Positions 10,701 through 17,561 of a stretch of 36,602 nucleotides of DNA are shown here, in pieces (the first letter of the stretch is position 1; the number at the start of each line of letters is the position of its first letter). Made by a program: the position numbers and the translations under genes. This DNA comes from Thermoplasmata archaeon (GTDB lineage: Archaea > Thermoplasmatota > Thermoplasmata > Thermoplasmatales > ARK-15). Location: assembly GCA_023261745.1 (NCBI GenBank), contig JAGDXR010000042.1:1373-37974 (forward strand), in the 5' to 3' direction. The notes below the pieces were generated by a model that was not told the DNA's origin, made no database searches, and saw only the letters and a program-made list of their open reading frames with translations.

Positions 10701-11603
10701 TATACCTATTATACAATAACAAACGTTGAAAACATCCCACTCTATTTCGACACTGATTACAACATATGGATTGCACCCCCAGTGTATACCACGATGCCAT
10801 CTGAATCTTCATCAAACGTTCTTTCAGCAATATTGAATGGTCCGTATTACTGGCCTGGCAAATATTTTGTACTTCCACAGGGGATATCAGTGAATGGTAT
10901 ACCCACACCACCCACACAGCAGTTTGCATCATCTCTCATATTGCTGCAGGGTCCTGAACTGATGATCACCTCACCATCGAATTCAAATGCTCCTATTTAC
11001 AATTCTTCAACGGTGACAATATCCGGATTAACCACAGGAAGTTTAGTGCAGGTTAACTATCCGGGTGGGGTCATGAATGCTACTCCTGTAAATGGAACAT
11101 TTACAGTATCCATACCGCTTCAGAATGGTGAAAATCTCATTGAAGTAACTGCATATGATACAAATGGATATTCAAATACGCAGTATGTATCAGTACTTTA
11201 TTTACCGCAGATAATGAAAATTGAAACGCAGATGCAAAAGATAAATGAAAGCCTGAATTACATAAATCAGGAGATGCATGTAGCCGGAGCAAATATGAAT
11301 GCACTGAAACAGAATTTAACGAATCTTGCAAATAATCTCACAACCCTGGCAAATGATGTTAGCATACTCAACCAGACATATGCGGGAAAACTGACACAGT
11401 TGGCGCAGGGATTGCAGACACTCGCAGGCAAATTAAATGAAACAAAGAGCGCAATTGAAACCGTAGCCTCAAAGGCAAATGGAGGAGTAAATACATCCGT
11501 TGATATTGGAATAGTAGCATTGATATTTGCACTGATAGCTATTGCCATATCTGCACTGAATATGTTCAGAAAGAAGGGTGGAAATAACAAACAAAATTCT
11601 TAA
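7782..11603 (+). CDS. Membrane-anchored sedolisin (peptidase S53) with pro-domain, Ig-like region and coiled-coil stalk
   Basis: An exported acid serine-carboxyl peptidase of 1273 residues. A signal peptide (1-29) is followed by a pro-kumamolisin-type activation domain (about 50-195) and the S53 catalytic domain (about 205-590). The catalytic residues are visible: Glu288 and Asp292 in GEIEMDVEASH (E-x3-D), the oxyanion Asp381 in STGDTGGSGDG, and Ser512 in SGGTSEASP. The enzyme is therefore probably active, with the low pH optimum typical of sedolisins. About 580 residues of beta-rich, sequon-containing sequence follow, then a coiled coil (about 1172-1245), a transmembrane helix (about 1246-1266) and the tail RKKGGNNKQNS. 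Ordinary S53 peptidases are soluble and about half this size. The stalk and anchor resemble the end of the neighbouring S-layer-like protein, suggesting a tethered surface protease. Confidence 0.92.
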   Translation: MAKPQIKKYLAILVVSLFLVSAFAVISSAATNNKYYTVENQAVKGYHFVSEMQSSSYVTGEIYIPLKNADLLSFYVQQVSDPNSPMYEHYLKASQIENLFENKALFDSTLNYLKSNNIQIVGTAMNSIIIFRATTAQVKNDLGMNIGIYSNGSSKYYYSYGTPKIPNVMIFASNISSLLFNKPSTFVSSQDVKEMKNRFMQVNPVFSIEPYYTTWLQNVYNATGLYSKGYMGQGQTIGILDFAGDPYVQQALEEYDMMYGLPNPPNFNIVPIGPYNPMVGVITGWQGEIEMDVEASHTMAPMANITLFIANYDLNLGPVIAFIDQYAMNHTVDSLSQSFGISESYFANFPGPAVVYNLQMPDIYYEIGSIMGITFSASTGDTGGSGDGAGPLGATEYPSISPYVTAIGGSTVFVTVNSSFGVTGYENTAWSGYGFVAPHVNYGGGTGGISSLEARPWYQKNMNTNTISPLPVGYTNGRMVPDISLEANVFPGMVFVFWYNGAFIPSISGGTSEASPLFAGLIVLASQYTESMHMGRGMGLVNPLIYKFGLNSTIFKKVFEPMQFGYTIPWFVTGGYNLATGFGSINIGMFAHYASKVYSSMANPLTINATILNPTNTTGMNEFIGGYNIKIAADITFNNINVTTGSFYAYIEDIYSNYNPVKLIYNSTLKEWLGEITVPKNAGGMGYLIINGTYMNYSTSEFMQEFFGYIIYFLYPADSPYMMSVSQIPALVYYLNGTLVNNKTIYYSVLMYSIFNNTYFNVYNGYSVITNGSVYYDIYDPSLSSINGVGILETMGGMGMFPFFNGDDLQGSLILSPEVIEPSTVTPGSDIFVEGTVLPPMNLYYMDPMAYADSYYFSSIEFSLVSFTGKVYSSIVLPANTLGQLSVPVNVAPGYYVVEINSSYNSYSLGTWINGSFFGEIYVAPENLTPQLSISPSVVYEGQSPLITASIYAGKTPVEFGMFSLTIYPESLNYTYYTITNVENIPLYFDTDYNIWIAPPVYTTMPSESSSNVLSAILNGPYYWPGKYFVLPQGISVNGIPTPPTQQFASSLILLQGPELMITSPSNSNAPIYNSSTVTISGLTTGSLVQVNYPGGVMNATPVNGTFTVSIPLQNGENLIEVTAYDTNGYSNTQYVSVLYLPQIMKIETQMQKINESLNYINQEMHVAGANMNALKQNLTNLANNLTTLANDVSILNQTYAGKLTQLAQGLQTLAGKLNETKSAIETVASKANGGVNTSVDIGIVALIFALIAIAISALNMFRKKGGNNKQNS

Positions 11604-11636
11604 ATTTTTTATAATTTTTATTTTTATTATTTTTAA
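11604..11636 (+). terminator. T-rich terminator after sedolisin gene
   Basis: Immediately after the stop, a 33-base stretch made almost only of T and A contains several runs of four to six T. It is the usual form of an archaeal terminator. Confidence 0.5.
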
Positions 11637-11686
11637 ATTGAATAGGATTAAATAACCGAATTTCAATCTTAATTTTGGTGAGATCT

Positions 11687-11860
11687 ATGCCCAACAAGAA
11701 GAAAGGAAAGAAAAAGGATATTGAAGAAGAGATTGAAGAGTATAATGATTATGATGATCTGGATCTGGATGATTTCCAGGATATTGATGAAGATTTAGAT
11801 TTAGAAGAGGAGGAAGACGAAGAAGAGGAAGAGGAAAACGAAAAAGATGAAGAAAAATAA
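11687..11860 (+). CDS. Small, extremely acidic protein of unknown function
   Basis: The 57-residue product starts with the lysine cluster NKKKGKKK and then consists almost wholly of D, E, Y and L, ending in a run of glutamates. The ATG at 11687 is preferred over an in-frame TTG at 11675 because GGTGAG (11677-11682) sits at ribosome-site distance before it. A TATA-like TTAAATAA near 11649-11656 may drive it. No cysteine, membrane segment or known domain is seen, and the protein is probably disordered. A chaperone tail, nucleic-acid mimic or ribosome/RNA-polymerase accessory peptide are all possible. Its location next to surface genes may be incidental. Confidence 0.65.
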   Translation: MPNKKKGKKKDIEEEIEEYNDYDDLDLDDFQDIDEDLDLEEEEDEEEEEENEKDEEK

Positions 11861-11895
11861 TAAAACTTTTAAAGTTTATTAATTATTTATCAAAT
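11861..11895. terminator. Terminator between convergent genes
   Basis: The palindrome AAACTTTTAAAGTTT (7-base arms around one T) followed by AT-rich sequence lies in the 35 bases between the acidic-protein gene and the 3' end of aspS. It could end transcription from both sides. Confidence 0.45.
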
Positions 11896-13194
11896 TTAAG
11901 GCTCAATTCTTTTTCTGTCTCTTGGGAACAGTGTTACCTCCCTTATATTTTTTGAATCTGTCAATATCATGGTTAACCTTTCAAGCCCTATAGCCCATCC
12001 GGCATGTGGAGGCATACCGTATCTGAATGCATCAAGATAAAATCTAAAATTTTCCGGATTCAGCCCCTTTTTTACCATATTTTCCTTGAGGGAAGAATAT
12101 ATATGATTTCTCTGTGCTCCGGATGTTATTTCTCTTTCTCCAAACATTAAATCGAAAGCCTTCCCGTATTTTGGATCATCATCATAAGGCATGACATAAA
12201 AGGCTCTTGTTTCCATAGGCCATCTGGTAATGAAATAAAATCCTGTATATTTTTTCCCGATAACATTGAGTGCTTCGGATGAAAAATCTTCACCGAATTT
12301 CATATTGATTCCCTGTGAGTTGACATAATTCAGAAGATCATCATATTTTAACCTGGGAAAGGGTAATTCGGGAATTTCAATATCTAGATTAAGTGTTTTA
12401 AGATCATTGATATTGTTTTCTTTAACATATTTTAGAGAATAAAACACAACATTTTCAAGAAGATTCATTACATCCTCTTCATCCGCAAAGCTCATTTCAA
12501 TATCAACACTTACAAATTCATTGAGGTGTCTGGAGGTATTGTGTTCCTCTGCCCTGAAGGCTGGGGCAATTTCATAAACCCTTTCAAAACCTGCCGACAT
12601 CATTATCTGTTTGTATAATTGTGGGCTCTGAACAAGATATGCATCCTTTTCAAAATATTTTAACCTGAACAGTTCAGTTCCGCCTTCAGTTGCCGTAGCT
12701 ATTATTTTTGGGGTATGTATTTCTATAAAACCTTCATCCTCAAGTTTTCTCCTTATGCTTTTTCCAATGTTAGATTCTATTTTGAATACGGACAGTATTT
12801 CCGGTCTTCTGAGATCCATGAATCGTACATCAAGCCTTGTTTCAAGGTCCACTGAAACTCTGTCAATGACTCCCATTGGAAGGGGTGTTTCAGCAACTGA
12901 AAGTATTTCCACGTTATCGGGTATGACTTCAGCACCCAATTTACTTTGTGTATTTTTATTGATTTTTCCTTTGACGCATATAACACTCTCCCTGTTAAGG
13001 CCGGTAATTTCCCTGAATTTTTCATTTCCAATGGAATTTTTCATAACTGTTATCTGTGCAACACCTTCCCTGTCCCTCAGAATTAAGAATGCTATATTTC
13101 CCAGTTTTCTGATTTCTTGCACCCAGCCACACAGAATCACATCAGAAGCATCAGGTAAATTATATATTTCAGAGGTATAATTTTTCCTTCCCAT
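11896..13194 (-). CDS. aspS: Aspartyl-tRNA synthetase, archaeal type
   Basis: This 432-residue class II synthetase charges tRNA-Asp with aspartate. An N-terminal OB-fold anticodon domain (residues 1-105) precedes the catalytic domain. Motif 2 is seen in 'FRAEEHNTSRHLNEF', the amino-acid site in 'TEGGTELF' and 'QSPQLYKQIMM', and motif 3 in 'GWAIGLERL'. The length is normal for archaea. Ungapped comparison with Thermococcus AspRS from memory puts glutamine at position 26 (GWVQE) where the Asp-specific enzyme has Trp26, while Lys85 is kept. Loss of Trp26 is linked to relaxed enzymes that also charge tRNA-Asn, so specificity is uncertain. The gene is divergent from nadM with 47 bases between the starts, and probably gives a leaderless mRNA. 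Confidence 0.96.
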   Translation of the reverse strand: MGRKNYTSEIYNLPDASDVILCGWVQEIRKLGNIAFLILRDREGVAQITVMKNSIGNEKFREITGLNRESVICVKGKINKNTQSKLGAEVIPDNVEILSVAETPLPMGVIDRVSVDLETRLDVRFMDLRRPEILSVFKIESNIGKSIRRKLEDEGFIEIHTPKIIATATEGGTELFRLKYFEKDAYLVQSPQLYKQIMMSAGFERVYEIAPAFRAEEHNTSRHLNEFVSVDIEMSFADEEDVMNLLENVVFYSLKYVKENNINDLKTLNLDIEIPELPFPRLKYDDLLNYVNSQGINMKFGEDFSSEALNVIGKKYTGFYFITRWPMETRAFYVMPYDDDPKYGKAFDLMFGEREITSGAQRNHIYSSLKENMVKKGLNPENFRFYLDAFRYGMPPHAGWAIGLERLTMILTDSKNIREVTLFPRDRKRIEP

Positions 13195-13209
13195 GTATGA
13201 ATAAAAAGA

Positions 13210-13225
13210 ATATTTAATAAAATAC
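13210..13225. promoter_or_regulatory. Shared TATA region for aspS and nadM
   Basis: AATATTTAATAAAATA is nearly symmetrical and centred near 13217, about 25 bases from both start codons (aspS at 13194 leftward, nadM at 13242 rightward). Neither gene has a ribosome site here, so both mRNAs are probably leaderless and driven from this one element. Confidence 0.5.
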
Positions 13226-13241
13226 TTTCCGATTACATATC

Positions 13242-13775
13242 ATGAGGGTTCTGATACCCGGAAGATTCCAGCCATTTCATCTGGGACATCTCCATCTTGT
13301 TGAACACGCATTCAGGGAGAATGATGATATAATAATACTGATAGAAAATGCCGATGAATCATTTACATTCAACAATCCCATGACTTCGGGTGAAAGAATT
13401 GAGATGGTGCGTGAAGTTCTTCTGAAGAATTTTAAAAATGAATTTCACAGGTTGATGATCTTTCCCATGGTAAATATAAAAAACAATGCTGAATGGGTAT
13501 ACCATTTAAAAACGATGATTCCCTCATTTGACTTATGTTATTCCAACAATCCCTTAGTAAAAATTCTGATGGAAAATGCAGGAATCAATGTTATGGGTGT
13601 AAATTTAAAGGAAAGGGAAAAATTTTCCGGAAGAGAAATAAGGAGAAGGATATCTTTGAAAATGGACTGGGAGAGCCTTGTTCCCGGAGAAGTATACAGA
13701 TATATTATTTCAAGAAAAATAGATGAAAGGATCAGAAGACTGGTGACTGAAAATGATAATATCGTTCATGGGTAA
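13242..13775 (+). CDS. nadM: Nicotinamide-nucleotide adenylyltransferase, archaeal NadM type
   Basis: The enzyme joins NMN (or nicotinate mononucleotide) and ATP to give NAD (or its deamido form). The 177-residue length fits archaeal NMNAT. The nucleotidyltransferase signature GRFQPFHLGH is at residues 7-16, with both histidines of the ATP site, and the second signature appears as 'FSGREIRRR' near residue 130. The start at 13242 fits leaderless transcription from a TATA 25 bases upstream. The 3' end overlaps the next gene by 23 bases. Together with NadE at 31537-32370 the window encodes the last two steps of NAD synthesis. Confidence 0.95.
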   Translation: MRVLIPGRFQPFHLGHLHLVEHAFRENDDIIILIENADESFTFNNPMTSGERIEMVREVLLKNFKNEFHRLMIFPMVNIKNNAEWVYHLKTMIPSFDLCYSNNPLVKILMENAGINVMGVNLKEREKFSGREIRRRISLKMDWESLVPGEVYRYIISRKIDERIRRLVTENDNIVHG

Positions 13776-14541
13776 GGGGGGTACGGGAAAAACTTCAATA
13801 TCCGTTGCATATTCTTTATATTTAAAAGAACAGGGCAAAGACGTAGCCCTGCTGAGCATTGATGATCAGCCTACCATATCATATTTTGGGAAAAATTTTC
13901 CTTTCAGTATATATGAATATTCATATGAAAAATGTGCCATGGAATGGAAAGAAAAATATGGAAAGGATGTATATAATATCATATCATCAATATTCGATGT
14001 TGATGAAAGCATAATAGACCATATTTCATATGCTCCCGGTATAGCAGATGAATTCATTTTCTCAAAAATTCTGGACATAGAAAAATATCATGATATTATT
14101 GTAATGGATACGGCCGCGATGTCATCCACATTTCATCTCCTCAGACTCCAGAGTGAATTTTATGATCATCTGAATAGGGACGTTAAGTACATTATTTCAA
14201 TAATGGATAAATTAAAGATAAAGGACAGGAAAATTCTGGATATTATAGAGGAATGGAAAAAATTGTCCCGGGATGTATGGAAAAAGATAAGGGAATCAAG
14301 CATATATCTGGTGACAACGGATGAGGATATACCATATCAATATACAAAAAACCTTGAAAAACAGATATCAAGATTCGAAATATATATTAGGGGAACAATC
14401 ATAAATAGGTACAGGGGTAATTACAATGGCATTCTCCAGATACCTGAATTCAGAGAAAATGTTTTAGAGAACATTTATGAATATTTTTTATCATTGAATT
14501 TAAAAAAAGGAGAAATGGGGAAAAATATTTTATTATTATAA
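13753..14541 (+). CDS. ArsA/Get3-like P-loop ATPase
   Basis: The 262-residue protein has a deviant Walker A motif GKGGTGKT (residues 7-14) with the signature lysine of the MinD/ArsA/Get3 class. After strand 2 it reads 'LLSIDDQPTISYFGK', corresponding to the switch I 'S-T-D-P-A-H-x-L-S-D' of ArsA/Get3. A later 'VMDTAAMSSTFHLLRL' corresponds to the 'D-T-A-P-T-G-H-T-L-R-L-L' segment. Both are changed: the DPAH histidine is gone. It is shorter than usual Get3 (about 320). The start lies within nadM, 23 bases before its stop; the later ATG (13768) would remove the first beta strand. A role in tail-anchored protein targeting or metallochaperoning is possible but not shown. Confidence 0.8.
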   Translation: MIISFMGKGGTGKTSISVAYSLYLKEQGKDVALLSIDDQPTISYFGKNFPFSIYEYSYEKCAMEWKEKYGKDVYNIISSIFDVDESIIDHISYAPGIADEFIFSKILDIEKYHDIIVMDTAAMSSTFHLLRLQSEFYDHLNRDVKYIISIMDKLKIKDRKILDIIEEWKKLSRDVWKKIRESSIYLVTTDEDIPYQYTKNLEKQISRFEIYIRGTIINRYRGNYNGILQIPEFRENVLENIYEYFLSLNLKKGEMGKNILLL

Positions 14542-14568
14542 ATATAATAAGAATGGAGGTTTCAGGTC

Positions 14569-14787
14569 ATGAGAATCGATCTTGAAAATTACGGTAAAGA
14601 TGAATCATATGAAATTAGGTTGCAGATATCCCTGATAAAGAATGCTGAAGGAATGCTTCCATATTATGAAGAAAAAAGGGATAAATTTGAAGAATATATA
14701 CACGAAAGAATAAAAAAGATAAAGGAAATTTTAAATGTAGAACATGCTGAGGTTTTTGAAAATGGAAGGATAATATTCAAATTTTGA
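14569..14787 (+). CDS. Small hypothetical protein
   Basis: A 72-residue, charged, probably cytoplasmic protein with no cysteine cluster or membrane segment. The pattern is beta strand, helix, helix, beta strand (it ends 'VFENGRIIFKF'), with a long amphipathic helix in the middle. GGAGG (14555-14559) lies 9 bases before the ATG, a good ribosome site that supports a real gene. It follows the ArsA-like gene by 27 bases and may be co-transcribed with it. I do not recognise the family. Confidence 0.65.
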   Translation: MRIDLENYGKDESYEIRLQISLIKNAEGMLPYYEEKRDKFEEYIHERIKKIKEILNVEHAEVFENGRIIFKF

Positions 14788-14803
14788 TTTTTTGAGAAAA
14801 TTG

Positions 14804-14820
14804 GGAAATATTTATTTTTT
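14804..14820 (+). promoter_or_regulatory. TATA-like element before mptD
   Basis: AAATATTTATTTTTTTT lies 25-35 bases ahead of the ATG at 14841. There is no clear ribosome site, so a leaderless or short-leader transcript is plausible. Confidence 0.4.
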
Positions 14821-14840
14821 TTAATTCCATTACCAATGCA

Positions 14841-15215
14841 ATGGATGATATAGCCTCAAAATACTTTAATTGCAGTGACAGGGAAAGGGCGGTATTTGAA
14901 GCGGGAATCAAACTTGGCACGATATATCATCAGTTTATTGGAACACCATTGAACGTATCGAGTCTGGACACGTTAGAAAAAGCAATAGAGGAAAGCATAA
15001 AAGTACAGCCATTTGTTTATGATGTTAAAGTAAGAATAAAAAGGGAAATGATTAAAAAGAAGAAGGGAATATATAAATATCAGACTTTGACAGGGGAAAT
15101 GCTTGATATAGAATTGAAAATAAAATATAACAATATAATTGCAGCATGCAGGATGGAATATATAAAAGAAATGAAATATCCATTAATGTATGTTGAAGAA
15201 ATAAAAGAGGAATGA
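14841..15215 (+). CDS. mptD: Archaeal dihydroneopterin aldolase (MptD family)
   Basis: The 124-residue protein matches the small archaeal aldolase family (PF04038) that converts 7,8-dihydroneopterin to 6-hydroxymethyl-dihydropterin in pterin cofactor synthesis. The typical segment 'AGIKLGTIYHQFIGTP' is at about residues 21-36. The length is that of the family. The assignment is from the recalled motif, so it is good but not certain. The stop overlaps the start of the following NTPase gene (ATGA), showing translational coupling and a shared operon. Confidence 0.8.
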   Translation: MDDIASKYFNCSDRERAVFEAGIKLGTIYHQFIGTPLNVSSLDTLEKAIEESIKVQPFVYDVKVRIKREMIKKKKGIYKYQTLTGEMLDIELKIKYNNIIAACRMEYIKEMKYPLMYVEEIKEE

Positions 15216-15754
15216 AAATGTATATAAAGATTGGGATTTCAGGAGTTCCAGGTTCGGGGAAGACAACCGTTGTAAAAAAGGTAATTGAATTATTGAAGGA
15301 AGAATATACACTTGGTGGTATCATAACGGATGAGATAAGGGGGGATGAAAGGGAAGGTTTCATGCTCATTGATGTATCGACATTGGAAACTGCAGTACTG
15401 GCATCAAAGAACATACAGTCCAGATACAGGGTGGGGAAATATGGTGTTGACATAAGGGTTCTTGATGATCTTGGAGTGAAGGCCCTGGATGAGGCAATGA
15501 ACAAGGATATAATCGTAATAGATGAGATTGGCAAAATGGAGATGGAATCAAAAAAATTTGTTGAGAGGGTCAGGGAAATACTTCACATGGAAAAAAATCT
15601 CATCATGACACTGAACAAAAAGAGCAGGAATCCTCTTCTTCAGGAGATCAGGAGAATGGACGACATAAGGTTTCTTGAGGTCACGGTTGTAAACAGGAAT
15701 GTAATGCCATACAAAATTGTGGATATGATAAAGAATGAACTGAACAGGAAATGA
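15212..15754 (+). CDS. THEP1-type nucleoside triphosphatase
   Basis: A 180-residue P-loop enzyme of the THEP1 family (NTPase_1), which hydrolyses nucleoside triphosphates to diphosphates in vitro with unclear cellular role. Walker A GVPGSGKTT is at residues 10-18, followed by 'GGIITDEIR', the 'GFMLIDV' strand and Walker B 'IIVIDEIGKMEM'. These are diagnostic. The start ATG overlaps the mptD stop by 4 bases; an in-frame ATG at 15218 is an alternative that also keeps the P-loop. The 3' end overlaps trm1 in the same way, so mptD, this gene and trm1 are one operon. Confidence 0.9.
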   Translation: MKMYIKIGISGVPGSGKTTVVKKVIELLKEEYTLGGIITDEIRGDEREGFMLIDVSTLETAVLASKNIQSRYRVGKYGVDIRVLDDLGVKALDEAMNKDIIVIDEIGKMEMESKKFVERVREILHMEKNLIMTLNKKSRNPLLQEIRRMDDIRFLEVTVVNRNVMPYKIVDMIKNELNRK

Positions 15755-16785
15755 TTGTAAGGGAAGGTCTTGTGGAGATTGAAATCGAAAGGATATCCAC
15801 ATACAGGGGTCCGGGGCAGTCTGAAGCTGGATACTATTCTCTTCCCATGGCGTTAACAAGGGATTTCACAATTCTTGTTTTAAAGCAAAATTTCAGGGAA
15901 AATTTTACAGCACTTGACATGCTTGGAGGCACGGGTATCAGGGGATTCAGAATAGAGAAAGAAGCCAATGGAAAAGTATTCATAAATGACGTAAATAAAA
16001 AAAATATTGAAATAATTAAAAAAAACAGGGACATGGTCGGATCAGATGCCACAATCCTGAATTATGATGCATCCAAATGTATGCCTGGATTTTATGATTA
16101 CATAGACATAGATCCATATGGTAGCCCTATCCCGTTCATAGATGTATCACTGAAATCAATAAAGAACAATGGGATCATAGGAATAACATCGACAGATAAT
16201 GCAAACCTTGCAGGTACAAATCCCGGTACATGTTTAAGAAAATATCATTCTATTCCCATAAGAAATGTTTACAAGCATGAAATCGGTACGAGGATACTGA
16301 TAAAATATTTCATAGAAAGGGCAGCGGAATACGATTTTTATTCTTATCCTATTCTCTCCATTTTTGGAGGATATTATTACAGGATATTTTTTAGATTAAA
16401 GAAATCCAGAACCATGGCGAGGAAAAATCTTGACTACATAATGAAAATGGATCTCCTGAATTCATTCAATTCGTACGGACCGGTATGGTACGGAAACCTG
16501 CATGATCCTGATACGGTAAAATCCATAAATATTCCGTATTATTTTCAGAACAAGGAAAAGATTGAAAATCTCCTTAAAATAATGCAGAATGAAAACATAT
16601 TTCTTTTCTATGATATGGAAGAAATTTCAAAAAAGTTGAAAATAGACATGTTGGGGATAGAAAAGACAATAAATTTAATTGAAAGATACAATGGGAAAGC
16701 TTCAAGGACACAGTTCAGTTTTACAGGTATAAAAACAAAGATTACTTTTAAAAAATTAAAGGAAATAATAATGAAAAATTTATAA
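15751..16785 (+). CDS. trm1: tRNA (guanine26-N2)-dimethyltransferase
   Basis: The enzyme transfers two methyl groups from S-adenosylmethionine to guanine 26 of tRNA. 'ALDMLGGTGIRGFRI' forms the SAM-binding loop and 'DIDPYGSPIPFID' is the Trm1 signature around the target-base pocket. 'TSTDNANLAGTNP' follows as in the family. At 344 residues it is slightly shorter than many archaeal Trm1 proteins and shows no cysteine pairs in its C-terminal part. The start overlaps the NTPase stop (ATGA). The last codons contain the TATA box for the following proteasome operon. Confidence 0.93.
   Translation: MIVREGLVEIEIERISTYRGPGQSEAGYYSLPMALTRDFTILVLKQNFRENFTALDMLGGTGIRGFRIEKEANGKVFINDVNKKNIEIIKKNRDMVGSDATILNYDASKCMPGFYDYIDIDPYGSPIPFIDVSLKSIKNNGIIGITSTDNANLAGTNPGTCLRKYHSIPIRNVYKHEIGTRILIKYFIERAAEYDFYSYPILSIFGGYYYRIFFRLKKSRTMARKNLDYIMKMDLLNSFNSYGPVWYGNLHDPDTVKSINIPYYFQNKEKIENLLKIMQNENIFLFYDMEEISKKLKIDMLGIEKTINLIERYNGKASRTQFSFTGIKTKITFKKLKEIIMKNL
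16776..16785 (+). promoter_or_regulatory. TATA box of the proteasome/exosome operon
   Basis: AATTTATAAA overlaps the end of trm1 and predicts a start near 16805. This leaves a leader containing the ribosome site GAGGTGAT (16812-16818/19) ahead of the ATG at 16827. Confidence 0.5.
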
Positions 16786-16826
16786 AGAATAAGTTTTTTA
16801 TGTAACCATAAGAGGTGATATATGTT

Positions 16827-17552
16827 ATGCAGCCTTCACAGATGGCTTATGATAGGGCAATTACAGTATTTTCTCCTGAGGGAAGACTTTATCAGGTTGA
16901 GTATGCAAGGGAAGCAGTTAAAATGGGTTCAACTACAATAGGTATCAAGTTCAAGGATGGTGTGATTCTTGTTATAGATAAAAAGGTAAGGAGCAGGTTA
17001 ATTGAACCGAAATCGATTGAGAAGATTTACGTTATTGATGATCACATAGGTGCGGCCTCTTCGGGCCTTATGGCCGATGCAAGGACTCTTGTTGACTTTG
17101 CAAGGATAAATGCACAGATTGAAAAGATAACTTACGGTGAAAAGACAAGTCTTGAATCACTCGTTAAAAAGATAAGCGATTACATTCAGCAGTATACACA
17201 GTATGGGGGAGTAAGGCCCTTTGGTACATCACTGCTCATAGGCGGTATAGATGACAATGAGATTGGACTTTATGAAACTGAGCCAAGCGGTGCATATACT
17301 GGATACAAGGCAACATGCATTGGAAGGGGCAGGGAAACGGTAATATCATTATTTGAAAAGGAATATCAGGACAATCTTGACATGGAAGGTGCAATAATGC
17401 TTGCCCTGAAAGGCATAAAATCTGTACTTGAAGAACCCAACCAGCCCCTAGTTGTTGAAATTGGAATGATCAAGCGTGGTGAAAGTTTCAGGATTTTATC
17501 ACAAGAAGAGATTGATGAATACATAAAAAAGTTCAATTCCGTGAATAAATGA
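16827..17552 (+). CDS. psmA: Proteasome subunit alpha
   Basis: A 241-residue subunit forming the outer rings of the 20S proteasome, which gate entry to the proteolytic chamber. The N-terminus 'MQPSQMAYDRAITVFSPEGR' is close to the Thermoplasma acidophilum alpha subunit, including the gate helix and the 'QVEYAREAVK' stretch. 'GVRPFGTSLLIGGID' is also typical. An in-frame GTG at 16815 lies inside the ribosome site GAGGTGAT, so the ATG at 16827 is chosen. It is first in the seven-gene operon with SBDS, exosome subunits, L37Ae and RpoP, an order conserved among many archaea. Confidence 0.98.
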   Translation: MQPSQMAYDRAITVFSPEGRLYQVEYAREAVKMGSTTIGIKFKDGVILVIDKKVRSRLIEPKSIEKIYVIDDHIGAASSGLMADARTLVDFARINAQIEKITYGEKTSLESLVKKISDYIQQYTQYGGVRPFGTSLLIGGIDDNEIGLYETEPSGAYTGYKATCIGRGRETVISLFEKEYQDNLDMEGAIMLALKGIKSVLEEPNQPLVVEIGMIKRGESFRILSQEEIDEYIKKFNSVNK

Positions 17553-17561
17553 GGGTCTTAT

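Noticed and set aside
7782-11603. Thermopsin (A5) or subtilisin (S8) identity for the protease
   Set aside because: The E-x3-D, GDTGG and GTSEASP motifs with a pro-kumamolisin domain are specific to S53 sedolisins.
12755-13180. 141-codon open frame on the plus strand inside aspS
   Set aside because: It is the antisense shadow of strongly conserved AspRS sequence, with no ribosome site or domain.
15052-15534. 160-codon minus-strand frame across mptD and the NTPase gene
   Set aside because: It crosses two well-supported plus-strand genes and has serine/isoleucine-rich shadow composition.
16815-16826. Upstream GTG start for psmA
   Set aside because: The GTG is part of the ribosome site, and the ATG at 16827 gives the Thermoplasma-type N-terminus.
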